A stretch of 64,000 bases of DNA, from NCBI GenBank assembly GCA_963693365.1, contig CAVNZM010000003.1, forward strand, positions 8,432,001-8,496,000. The letters run 5' to 3'. Origin of the DNA: Amoebidium appalachense. Its lineage: Eukaryota; Ichthyosporea. The position numbers were made by a program, and so were the translations under genes. The notes under the pieces were generated by a model. That model had not been told where the DNA came from, searched no databases, and was given only the letters and a program-made list of their open reading frames with translations. Shown here one piece after another: positions 34,937 through 42,850 of this stretch (positions are counted from its first letter, which is position 1; each line of letters begins with the position of its first letter).

Positions 34937-35083
34937 TCATGGGTTTGATGGATTCCGCTTGACCTCGATGATGTCCGTGTCTGTGAGCAGGTCGATGCGG
35001 CCCGCGGGGGTCACCACTTCGCGTTTCCCACCTTCAATCCGTGCCAATTTGTCGCTGACAAACGCCTCGTTGTAGGTGGCCAT
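34937..35083 (-). pseudogene. Truncated nuclease-like paralogue
   Basis: ATG 35083 opens MATYNEAFVSDKLARIEGGK, then AGRIDLLTDTDIIEVKRN, then a stop at 34937 after 48 codons. It is the N-terminal third of the same family as the 34452 and 38347 genes. It keeps the canonical EVK triplet but lacks everything after it. It shares a short intergenic region with the divergent zinc-finger gene at 35177. Confidence 0.7.
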
Positions 35084-35132
35084 CACTGTAGGTCACAAAA
35101 AAAATCAGTGGCCGACGAAGAAGACCAGGGGT

Positions 35133-35141
35133 TATATAAAG
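35133..35141 (+). promoter_or_regulatory. TATA box of the zinc-finger gene
   Basis: TATATAAAG, about 40 bp before ATG 35177. Confidence 0.6.
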
Positions 35142-35176
35142 CGTTATCATGTTTCTTTTCTTGCCACTTAGCAGTA

Positions 35177-35632
35177 ATGGACCTCCAATACACGCCAACC
35201 ATAGAGACACCCCCTAACCCGAAGCGCCACGCTTGCACACTGTGTTCAGCAATGTTCACATTCAAGGCAAATCTAAAAAGACACGAAAATACCCACAAGA
35301 ATAATAGCACCGGCGCATATGCCTGTCCACAACCCGGCTGCTTTGCAAGCTTTGCCCGCAGCGACCACATGAAACTGCACCAGCGCACACACTCTGGCAG
35401 CCGACCCTATCAATGCCCAGACTGTCCAGCCACTTACGTCTATCCTGCGGGTTTGTGGGTTCACCGACGAACAGCTCATGAAGGGTGTCAGCTGCCGAGA
35501 CGGCCCCGGCGCGCAAGCGGGCGTTTTACATGCCCCTTCGACCAGTGCCAGGCTGCATTTGCCTGGTCTACAACCCTGAACAGGCACGTTGAGACTGAAC
35601 ACCCCAGTCTTGTGCCCAGCCCGAAGGTATAA
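35177..35632 (+). CDS. C2H2 zinc-finger protein, four fingers
   Basis: 151 residues from ATG 35177 (a GTG 69 nt upstream lies before the TATA box and is rejected). Four C2H2 fingers: CTLCSAMFTFKANLKRHENTH, CPQPGCFASFARSDHMKLHQ, CPDCPATYVYPAGLWVHRRT and CPFDQCQAAFAWSTTLNRHV, each with the C-x2-4-C...H-x3-4-H spacing and aromatic/Leu core. It should bind DNA and act as a transcription factor in the nucleus. The final GTA TAA is part of the TATA box of the next gene, so spacing is extremely tight. A second zinc-finger gene of TFIIIA-like layout lies at 44513. Confidence 0.85.
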   Translation: MDLQYTPTIETPPNPKRHACTLCSAMFTFKANLKRHENTHKNNSTGAYACPQPGCFASFARSDHMKLHQRTHSGSRPYQCPDCPATYVYPAGLWVHRRTAHEGCQLPRRPRRASGRFTCPFDQCQAAFAWSTTLNRHVETEHPSLVPSPKV

Positions 35633-35637
35633 AAGCG
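35626..35637 (+). promoter_or_regulatory. TATA box of the primase-helicase, overlapping the upstream stop codon
   Basis: GGTATAAAAGCG. The TAA stop of the zinc-finger gene is inside it. About 55 bp before ATG 35688. Confidence 0.7.
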
Positions 35638-35687
35638 CTTGCCAGACCTCAGACCGTCAAATATTATCTATCCCCTTCACTACCACA

Positions 35688-37745
35688 ATGGATGTCATTC
35701 GCTCAAACATGAACACTGCCCGGTGCGACGGCAAGGATACGGAGAAGACCGAATACGAGGTTTGCTGCGAGGGTGCAGATCAACCCAAGCAGGCAAACCA
35801 AGGGCTCTCGCGCCGCAGTGCCTGTCCTGACTGGTACCTCGCAGTCTTTGCACCACAGGGGTCCCGGGAAGTTACGGTGGACAATGAGCCCTTCGATCAC
35901 AACGACCTCCACAATTCCCTCAAGCGACAGTTTGGACTGGTTTATGCCGAAATAACCACCCGTCAGTCCAAGCGCCACAAGACCGCACACTACGAGTGCA
36001 ACACCCGCCACCCAGCTCCCGGGCCTAACAGAGCTGCGCTCAAGTCATGGGCCAAGGAGAAATTTCCTTTGGCCAACAGGGTAGTAATGAACCCGATTCT
36101 CGACTGGACGACCGCGACGCGTTGGACCCAGGGGCCCCATACGACCACATTCGGCGAAGCACCTTGTACGGCAGCTGTCCCCGCTGTGGTTGCGAAAAAG
36201 GACAGCAAGCGGCTGGCTCATATTGAGGAGGTGTTTCGTGTTCTGGAGCAGGAGTCGACCGACCCTCCGGGTGGATACGAGTTCATGCCGGACCTGCTAC
36301 CAACCACCTGGAAGGAAACTGAGCTCGTCGAGTACCTGCAGAAGTGGGTGGGAAAAATCAGCGGAACCTCCCTCTACCTCTTGAAGGTGTGGTGCCATGA
36401 CAAGGGCGTGTACACACTCAAGACGTTGACCGAAAAAGACATGAAATGCACCATGCAGGGTTTTGTGGTCGAGTGGATGGAGGGCGAGGGTTGTGAAATC
36501 AAGCGGACATACACCGGCATTGACTTCCTTATGGGACGCCGCATTCCTCGTTATGGACTAGCAGTCTTTGACCCCGCGTCGCCCAATCCCAAGACAGGAG
36601 AGACAAACCCAAAGTACCGCCAAGGAGCCTTGTTCACATATAACTTCTTTCGCGGCTTCCCCATCAAGTACACCGAGGGCTTCCGTTTCATGGGTCCAGA
36701 ATGCCCCGTGATCCCCTACCATCCTGGCCAGCAGGTTGTGGTCATGCCGGATCAGCTCCTCGACAAGTACCGTGCACGTGAATACGGGGGCATTGAGATG
36801 TTCATACGCCACGCATTCGAGGTGCTTGCCGATGGAAACGCCGAGGCATTCGAATACCTTCTTAAGTGGGTGGCCCAGATCTTCCAGTATCCGGACACTA
36901 AGTCTGGAGCGGCGGTTCTCGTCAAGTCAGTCCAGGGCACCGGAAAAAACGTGTTCTTCGACGTACTCAAGGCGCTCGTTGGCTCGGAATACTACGCCTA
37001 CGTGAAGAACAAGGAACACATATCCAGCAAGTTCAACTCCCACCTCAACCACAAACTACTAGCTGTTATCGACGAGTGTGTCTTTGGTGGGAGCCACGAG
37101 GCCAACAACCTTATCAAAAGTCTGATCACACAAGAAGACAGCCTTTTGGAGAAAAAGGGGGTGGATGGCATCTACACCAAAAACTTCGAGCGCTACGTGT
37201 TTCTGTCAAACGAAGACTGGCCCGTTCGTGTGGAGCTATCCGATCGGAGATTCATATGTCTCGAGGCAAACAGCAGCCGGGTGGGCCAGCTTCGATACTT
37301 CGACGAGTTCGTCAGATATCACAGGCAACCCGAAGTGCTGGAGGCTCTGTTTCACTTCTTCTTGGACCTTCCTGGTGTCCCTAAAACAATGCCGCCGCCG
37401 CCACAAACAAATCTCAAACAGAAGCTCATGGAGAAGAGTCTGCCCATCGAGATACAATTTCTGAGGGATGTCGCAACTGGCGCAGAGGGAACAGATGTTT
37501 TTGGTCTCGAGGATGGCACCTGGGCCACAACGGGTGGCTTGGTGGAGTGCATGAAAGAGTGGGCCGATGCAAACATGATGGATAGCCGAAAGGTTGTCGG
37601 GGTCAAGAGGCTCGGCACGGTACTGACGCAGGTGTTTGGAGGTTCGGCCTTCGTGCCTGCAGGTGGAAGAGTTTCAAGAGGGGCGCCTGGAAGACACACA
37701 CGTGCTCATTTGCTCGATTTTGCAAAAATCATGAGTTTCCAGTGA
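35688..37745 (+). CDS. SF3 primase-helicase, DUF5906 type
   Basis: 685 residues from ATG 35688 (frame open upstream, but the TATA box sets this start). The C-terminal half is a superfamily 3 helicase of the DUF5906/D5-like kind. It has Walker A SVQGTGKNVFFD (about 414-425), Walker B LLAVIDEC (Asp462-Glu463), KGVDGIYTKNFERYVFLSNE with sensor-1 Asn near 508, and DRRFICLEA with the Arg finger region. The segment LVGSEYYAYVKNKEHISSKF and FNSHLNHKLL is typical of the family. The N-terminal 200 residues should correspond to a primase-associated region but no catalytic primase motif is certain. Expected role: replicative helicase, and possibly priming, of the element. It is intact, and a diverged paralogue lies at 42851. 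Confidence 0.9.
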   Translation: MDVIRSNMNTARCDGKDTEKTEYEVCCEGADQPKQANQGLSRRSACPDWYLAVFAPQGSREVTVDNEPFDHNDLHNSLKRQFGLVYAEITTRQSKRHKTAHYECNTRHPAPGPNRAALKSWAKEKFPLANRVVMNPILDWTTATRWTQGPHTTTFGEAPCTAAVPAVVAKKDSKRLAHIEEVFRVLEQESTDPPGGYEFMPDLLPTTWKETELVEYLQKWVGKISGTSLYLLKVWCHDKGVYTLKTLTEKDMKCTMQGFVVEWMEGEGCEIKRTYTGIDFLMGRRIPRYGLAVFDPASPNPKTGETNPKYRQGALFTYNFFRGFPIKYTEGFRFMGPECPVIPYHPGQQVVVMPDQLLDKYRAREYGGIEMFIRHAFEVLADGNAEAFEYLLKWVAQIFQYPDTKSGAAVLVKSVQGTGKNVFFDVLKALVGSEYYAYVKNKEHISSKFNSHLNHKLLAVIDECVFGGSHEANNLIKSLITQEDSLLEKKGVDGIYTKNFERYVFLSNEDWPVRVELSDRRFICLEANSSRVGQLRYFDEFVRYHRQPEVLEALFHFFLDLPGVPKTMPPPPQTNLKQKLMEKSLPIEIQFLRDVATGAEGTDVFGLEDGTWATTGGLVECMKEWADANMMDSRKVVGVKRLGTVLTQVFGGSAFVPAGGRVSRGAPGRHTRAHLLDFAKIMSFQ

Positions 37746-38346
37746 CCATACCAAAAACACTCTATTTAGCTTTGATAGTTTCGTTGTGTAGCTTCGTCGA
37801 CACCCAGATCGGGCGATTTCATTGGCTGAAATGTTTTTTTCGTGATTGTGATTGGCTGAATATCACAGTTAGCTACTTTAGCAGGATAGCTGGATGTTTT
37901 TTGGGGTCCCTGCACAAACACACACACACACAGCTCTGTACTTATGTTTTGCCATGGGTTGACTTCATTTTTATCCAGCTAACATAGCTAACGAAGCTAA
38001 ATCGTATTAAAATATAGCTAAAAAGCTAATTTCTATTAGTGAAACATGGTTTGGGTTTAGCTTCGTGTGTGGCGACTTTAGCTTCGTTGCAACAGTGAGT
38101 GACCGTGTATCTGTATTTGGTCTCTGTGTAACTGCTCTGTAGAGGGGTAACGTTACTCAGCACACGAGGCACGCGAGGCACGCGAGGCACCCGCGCCCCC
38201 AGCCACCCCCAGCCCCGCCCAGCCACCCCCGCCCCCCACGCGCCGCAACATTGTCGGGCGCCCACACAAGGTCGAAAGTGCGATGTGTGATTGTCAATGG
38301 GTAACCCGGTTGGGGCGGCACGCGAATTTTATGTGTGCGGTATGTG
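37746..38346. other. Intergenic region with AGCTAA words and GC-rich repeats
   Basis: No gene. 37770-38100 is studded with TAGCTA/AGCTTCG words and two GATTGGCTGAA/CATTGGCTGAA boxes (37819, 37850). 38155-38250 is a GC-rich run of GGCACGCGA and CCAGCCACCCCC repeats, whose reverse-complement relatives recur at 38775-38905. Confidence 0.5.
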
Positions 38347-38769
38347 ATGACGGACACCGAGCTTGAGTTCGCACGGAACATGGTCGTATACGAGCTGGCC
38401 GACCGGCTGGAAGGCGTCGAGGACACGCTCACCAAGGTCGGGCGCATCGACGTGCTGACGGACCACCAGATCGTCCAGGTCGAGCAGCTGGCCGACTGGA
38501 AGACGGCCATGGCGAACGTGCTGGCGAACCACCACTTCCACCCCGACAAGGAGATGCGCGTGCACCTGTTCAACCACGGCCCGCCCGTGCCCGCCGAAAC
38601 CATCGCGCACGCCATGAGGATCATGGACAAGCACGAGATCATGGTGACGTGCGAGGAGGACATCCTGTACGGGCTGTTTCCGGTTGGGCCCCACAGTGCC
38701 CCCCCCACCCGTGCACACGGCACCCGCCGCTGCGCCAGAGGCTCGGAAGTCCGGGCGTTGATGGCGTGA
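38347..38769 (+). CDS. PD-(D/E)XK nuclease-like protein, intact but catalytically degenerate
   Basis: 140 residues from ATG 38347 (an upstream GTG at 38335 is possible). It has the same family layout as the 34452 and 34937 genes: FARNMVVYELADRLEG, RIDVLTDHQIVQVEQL, DWKTAMANVLANHHFHPDKE, MRVHLF, then IMVTCEEDILYGLF. The Asp of RID is kept, but the E-x-K pair reads QVE, so the metal-dependent nuclease centre is probably dead. The protein may have become a DNA-binding or structural form. The last 30 residues are GC-repeat-derived and not conserved in the other copies. It is flanked on both sides by inverted GC-rich repeats, suggesting it moved or duplicated as a cassette. Confidence 0.75.
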   Translation: MTDTELEFARNMVVYELADRLEGVEDTLTKVGRIDVLTDHQIVQVEQLADWKTAMANVLANHHFHPDKEMRVHLFNHGPPVPAETIAHAMRIMDKHEIMVTCEEDILYGLFPVGPHSAPPTRAHGTRRCARGSEVRALMA

Positions 38770-38774
38770 CACCT

Positions 38775-38910
38775 CCCCGGGGCGCGGGTGGCTGGGGGTG
38801 GCTGTGGGGGGCTGTGGGGGGCACACGAGGAACAATAAAGGAAGCACGAACACACCCGGCGCGAGGCAGGCGAGGCAGGCGAGGCACCCCCAGCCCCCCC
38901 AGCCCCGTGT
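38775..38910. repeat. GC-rich repeats inverted relative to 38155-38250
   Basis: GGGTGGCTGGGGGTGGCTGT... and GGCAGGCGAGGCAGGCGAGG, matching the left block partly in direct and partly in inverted sense. Confidence 0.7.
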
Positions 38911-38948
38911 GTGAAGGAGTAGAATATGCCAGTCTTATTGATTATACG

Positions 38949-39110
38949 ATGTTGGTGCGTGATCTGGATAGACATGCGGCGAGTGATTACGTGAGACGTA
39001 ACTTTGATGACGAAGTAGAAACCAAAAGCCTGAACATGAGGCTTTTGAGATTTGGCGATTCCCCAAGACATTTCAATGGGTATGCACCAACCTATCCTCA
39101 GCACGACTGA
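38949..39110 (+). CDS. Small open frame, possible gene remnant
   Basis: 53 codons, MLVRDLDRHAASDYVRRNFD to the stop at 39110. Composition is protein-like rather than repeat-derived (DDEVETKSLNMRLLRFGDSP), and the frame is open for a few codons upstream. It may be a small gene or the surviving end of a larger one. No family recognised and no promoter box seen. Confidence 0.3.
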   Translation: MLVRDLDRHAASDYVRRNFDDEVETKSLNMRLLRFGDSPRHFNGYAPTYPQHD

Positions 39111-39124
39111 GGGTGCCACGCGCA

Positions 39125-39138
39125 GGTATAAAAGGAGC
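39125..39138 (+). promoter_or_regulatory. TATA box of the KilA-like gene
   Basis: GGTATAAAAGGAGC, about 40 bp before ATG 39172 and identical over 14 bases to the box at 42797. Confidence 0.75.
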
Positions 39139-39171
39139 ACACGCGGCCACCTGGGGTCAGTCTGACACAGC

Positions 39172-40104
39172 ATGGCTACCGGACAGAGCAACTCAAAGGT
39201 GGACATGTCGCTTCTGTGGAAGGAGTTCCCCCAGTTCAAGGATGCAACGGTCCGCGTCGACAAAGCCAGCAAGATGGCGAGCGTCCTCGATGTGATTGAA
39301 TTGGTCGTGGGCAGTTCCACCACTGCCAGGAAGGCGTGGTTTGACATGCGGAAGTCTCCGGGTGAACCCGTTACTGGTGGTAACGGGTTTAGAACCGAGG
39401 TTTTGCAGGGTGTTGTAGACCTGAAGATAAACGGAAAGGGAAATGTGACCCCGGTTGCCCCCTTCCGCACCCTCCTCGAGATCATCTACCTGCTCCCTGG
39501 CAAGCGCGCTCATGATTTCCGTAAGACTTCTGCCCAGTACATGGCTCGCCTCCTCTCTGGCGATTTGCTTCTCATCGAGGAGATCGAGGCCCGCTTTGAC
39601 AACAGCACCCCCGAGGAGCGCGAGTTCTTCCGCAACGGCACGGACGAGACCCCTGACCGCAAGCGCCGCCGCGAGGAGCTGGAGGAGGAGCGGAGGCTGC
39701 GTCTGCGCCGGGAGGAGGCGGAGATCACGCGTCTCGAGAGGGAGAACCAGAAGATGGCTATGGACAACCTCGTCCAGTACGAGGCGCTGCTTGAGCGCCT
39801 GGGGCTGGACCGTGATCCGCGCATGCGTCAGCTCGTCAACGACTCGGTCTCCAACATGCTGCTCCCCAACCAGGGTCTGCGGGCCATCGAAGGCACCACC
39901 CTCTCCGACTATGTCACGGTGGGGAAGTTCGTGGTCGACCGTGGCATCAAGTGCAAGTCCGCCTCTGCGCTCGGCCGCATGGTCAGCAAGGCCTGGCGTG
40001 ACGAGATGGGGTGCGAGCCCGAGACGACGCAGATGGTGGTCAACGGGGACGTGCGCACGGTCAAGCTGTACCCTGTGAGCTTCCTGGCGAAGCACGTTGT
40101 GTAG
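39172..40104 (+). CDS. KilA/Bro-like viral DNA-binding protein
   Basis: 310 residues. Residues 1-145 match the pattern of a DNA-binding N-terminal domain common in large DNA viruses, phages and protist genomes: VDKASKMASVLDVIELVVGS, ARKAW, then a VxxFRTLLEIIYLLPGKRAH block and FRKTSAQYMARLLSGDLLLI. A charged helix/coiled coil follows (about 165-210). The C-terminal domain has RGIKCKSASALGRMVSKAWR, DEMGCEP and VNGDVRTVKLYP, a motif also seen in KilA-type viral proteins. Role: probably transcriptional or replication control of the element. It is intact. A scrap of a second copy is fused to other debris at 33827. The strong TATA box and short leader suggest high expression. Confidence 0.75.
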   Translation: MATGQSNSKVDMSLLWKEFPQFKDATVRVDKASKMASVLDVIELVVGSSTTARKAWFDMRKSPGEPVTGGNGFRTEVLQGVVDLKINGKGNVTPVAPFRTLLEIIYLLPGKRAHDFRKTSAQYMARLLSGDLLLIEEIEARFDNSTPEEREFFRNGTDETPDRKRRREELEEERRLRLRREEAEITRLERENQKMAMDNLVQYEALLERLGLDRDPRMRQLVNDSVSNMLLPNQGLRAIEGTTLSDYVTVGKFVVDRGIKCKSASALGRMVSKAWRDEMGCEPETTQMVVNGDVRTVKLYPVSFLAKHVV

Positions 40105-40210
40105 CGTATAGTGGCCGAGGCACACCAACCAGCATCTATTGGATACGACAGGGGACCAATTGGTCAAAGTGACCAATTGCTCATTTGGTAAGGGAGGGAA
40201 GTTGTCACCT

Positions 40211-40345
40211 GCTGTTCCGGACCCAACGACATGCCTTCAAAGTTTCGTTTCTTCAATCGCAGTAGCCCAACGACATACCTTCAAAGTTTCGTTTCTTCAA
40301 TCGCAGTAGCCCAACGACATACCTTCAAAGTTTCGTTTCTTCAAA
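40211..40345. repeat. Three tandem copies of a 47-bp unit
   Basis: CCCAACGACATACCTTCAAA followed by GTTTCGTTTCTTCAATCGCA, between the KilA-like gene and the next gene. It could carry the 3' end of one and the control region of the other. Confidence 0.9.
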
Positions 40346-40452
40346 CAGAGGAAATGTGCAGGCCGCAATAAATAAAACACAACCAGCTCTGGGACCTCCC
40401 CCCCCCCACCCCCCAACAAACAAGAACACCCCTGCGCCCACAACTATTATCC

Positions 40453-40861
40453 ATGCACACGGTAATGTACGCGCTCGTTGCTCTACTTGCACAAGCCGCC
40501 GCCGCCGCCGCCAGCTACGTGACCGTGACGGCCCCCCCCGACGCCGGCGCCAACCACCCCGACGCCCACCCTCACCCAACCATCCAGATGCACACGGCTC
40601 GTTGCGCAGACGGCCACCGCAGCGCCCGTGTGCTCGCAGGTGCCGGTGCCGGGGGTGGGGTGCGGGTGGCTGTGCCGCACGGTGGTGCCGCAGAATCCGT
40701 CGCTCGTGCCGTGCAACCAGTTTGTGGGCTGCAACCTCTACCGACCGGACCCCAAGACCGGCGGGGTGCTGCGGTGCAAGCGGCGCAGGGCCACGTCGAT
40801 GCCGTGCGCGCCGGACTTCTGCTGCGTCAAGCCTGCTGGCATCGGTGCAGCAGGGATATAA
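40453..40861 (+). CDS. Secreted cysteine-rich protein with a shift in a C8 run
   Basis: ATG 40453 opens a clear signal peptide, MHTVMYALVALLAQAAAAAA. The frame then reaches eight C at 40532-40539. Staying in frame gives an unlikely sequence. In the next frame the codons become a Pro/Thr-rich linker (PTPAPTTPTPTLTQPS), then a compact domain with nine further cysteines (VPGVGCGWLCRTVVP, CNQFVGCNLYRP, CAPDFCCVKP) and a stop at 40861. The change of frame exactly at the C run, with sensible sequence on both sides, supports a one-base length error or mutation. Predicted product is about 135 residues, exported, disulfide-rich. No family recognised. The TAA stop lies in the TATA box of the next gene. 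Confidence 0.6.
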
Positions 40862-40862
40862 A
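40855..40862 (+). promoter_or_regulatory. TATA-like box overlapping the Cys-rich gene stop
   Basis: GATATAAA, about 120 bp before ATG 40983. A second instance of a stop codon embedded in the next promoter. Confidence 0.45.
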
Positions 40863-40982
40863 CTCTTTTGCATATATCGGTCACAGAATGGACGCAATCC
40901 CCCCCCCCCACCCCGCGCGGGAACCCATCCGAAACTGTCCCAGGGAACCACCCATATGTCGAAAAATTCGGCTGTTGTGTAG

Positions 40983-42494
40983 ATGGCTTTAACACAGACA
41001 TTGTCGGTAAAGCCCCACTGCTTCTTCAAGTTTGTCAAACGCAATACCCAACATTTCAAGTTGGAAGACGCACATCTGAAACCCCGCAACACCCAGACAT
41101 ACAAGTGGGCTATGGGGGACGTCTGTCTCTCCATCAACTTGTGGAGCACTCAAAATGATGTCGAACCAGTCTGTCTGACCTGTGTTACATCTCTGGTTTT
41201 TGAAGCAGGGCTGGGTGGCTACAGATTGTTGTTTATTTGTATTCGTCAAACAGCTGGAACGGAATACAAGTTTGCTGTAAGGTATGATTCAAAAAGCCGG
41301 TTTCTCGTGGACCAGCGGAAGCACCGTTTCGGGTCGATTGTGGTGAAGTGTGCTCCCTACGTGGCCGAAAAGTACAAACAGGCTATTGTCCCTGGAAGAC
41401 CTACCCCCTCGGACATGATGGAGGACATACAAAAAACGTGGCCACTTCTATTTGACTGGTACAACGGTCTCGTTGATCTTCAGAAGTCACTGACCGAGCT
41501 GATTGGGGTTGGCTCCGTTGAAGCCTCACCGGCTGTGGCAGGGTGTGGCGCCAGGTCTCGGGACAACACCTTCGTACTGCTGCAAACCTATCTGCCAAAA
41601 TCTGTTCGTTTTTCCCCTGGCACATCCCTCAAAATAGAGCATAATAGTGATGCTGTCCCCAAGTCCACACCAGCACTCAGTGTTGTGACGGACAATGGTA
41701 AAATGTCCACTTGGAAGGTGTCAGCAGGAAAGTGGGGTTTCAGATGCCCGAAAGCATTCGTGTCGAACCTCTCTTCATGGCTGAAAAGCCAAGAACGTGA
41801 GCGCTACTATATAATGCATGTGTCGAGCCCAGAGCATGCTTCTGTTGTCATTATCGATTCGCAAGTCAAGGTGGTCGAGTGCTTTAACGTGTCTGCCCCG
41901 GCAGGGCTAATCGCTGACGCCCTCTGTATGTTCCTTGAGGGGGCCGGTTACACTGGAAGCTCGAAAGTTCTGCGCACCTACCAACACGAATCTGTATGTA
42001 AGAGCCTTCAGACAAGTTTGAGGAGGGTTTTGTATGAGGAACTTGTCGATAGAAACGAAATACACGACTCGGCATGTGCCTCCTGGTTGATGGTCTACAT
42101 ACTCCTGCGCACGTCAAGCTTCGACTGGGGTTCCCAACCGGGCAATGGAAACACCATTGGGGAACGGGTCTGCAATCATATAACGACAAAGCTTGAGAAG
42201 GTGGACAGAGGATTCCGGGCAGTCTACAAAATCGGGGCCGTGCTGTCCCTGTACGGGAAGCAACTGACCGAACTCTACTGGGCTAAGATGCATGGAGGAG
42301 AGATAAATGTGGTGCAGCCGAATCTTGATGACCCACGGTACACACAGGTAATAAGAGAGGTAATAACCAAGAAAACGGTCGTGTTGACCGATGCCGAGCT
42401 TGAAGCCGCAGGACTGCCGAGGCGCAGGGATGGAGAGCGGCTTGTGGAAGACATCGCGAAAGCAGCAGCGACAACTCCGAATGCAAGTGTGTGA
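40983..42494 (+). CDS. Large unknown protein with a possible thiol-protease-like domain
   Basis: 503 residues, ATG 40983. Residues 275-375 show SSPEHASVVIID (His285), a following ECFNV strand, and EIHDSACASWLMVYILLR (Cys365). This is the order His, acidic/Asn, Cys within an S/D-x-C-x-x-W helix seen in adenain/Ulp1-like viral cysteine proteases. The spacing is suggestive but no glutamine of the oxyanion hole is certain, so the call is tentative. The C-terminus may be extended: a donor at 42491, a perfect TACTAAT branch site at 42530 and an acceptor gtgacag at 42546 would remove 56 nt and add 27 codons (YAWFDWYELKGTKQLIAKLD...) to a stop at 42631. The N-terminal 270 residues are unrecognised. 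Confidence 0.65.
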   Translation: MALTQTLSVKPHCFFKFVKRNTQHFKLEDAHLKPRNTQTYKWAMGDVCLSINLWSTQNDVEPVCLTCVTSLVFEAGLGGYRLLFICIRQTAGTEYKFAVRYDSKSRFLVDQRKHRFGSIVVKCAPYVAEKYKQAIVPGRPTPSDMMEDIQKTWPLLFDWYNGLVDLQKSLTELIGVGSVEASPAVAGCGARSRDNTFVLLQTYLPKSVRFSPGTSLKIEHNSDAVPKSTPALSVVTDNGKMSTWKVSAGKWGFRCPKAFVSNLSSWLKSQERERYYIMHVSSPEHASVVIIDSQVKVVECFNVSAPAGLIADALCMFLEGAGYTGSSKVLRTYQHESVCKSLQTSLRRVLYEELVDRNEIHDSACASWLMVYILLRTSSFDWGSQPGNGNTIGERVCNHITTKLEKVDRGFRAVYKIGAVLSLYGKQLTELYWAKMHGGEINVVQPNLDDPRYTQVIREVITKKTVVLTDAELEAAGLPRRRDGERLVEDIAKAAATTPNASV

Positions 42495-42796
42495 TATATC
42501 TGTGATATCTCTGGCTTGCTTCTCTTTCATACTAATTATGTGACAGATACGCGTGGTTTGATTGGTACGAGCTGAAGGGGACAAAGCAGCTCATTGCCAA
42601 GTTGGACGGAAAAAATCTGCAGTGCAGATAATATTGTGCGGTCAGATATGTGTTCGCTGTTGTCGGGTCGTCCGACAATTGTGATCAACATCCGAATGAG
42701 ACAATAATCATCATCCCTGAAATTCAGGGTTCATTAGTTTGGTGCCCAAACTCACCATCACCATCGATTTTGGCACCATCGGTGGTTAGACCTGAA

Positions 42797-42810
42797 GGTA
42801 TAAAAGGAGC
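42797..42810 (+). promoter_or_regulatory. TATA box of the second helicase locus
   Basis: GGTATAAAAGGAGC, about 42 bp before ATG 42851. Confidence 0.75.
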
Positions 42811-42850
42811 AGTCCAGACCATAATTCATCATTCTGCAGCAACCATCAAG

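Noticed and set aside
39193-40176. 327-codon antisense frame
   Set aside because: Antisense shadow of the KilA-like gene in GC-rich sequence.
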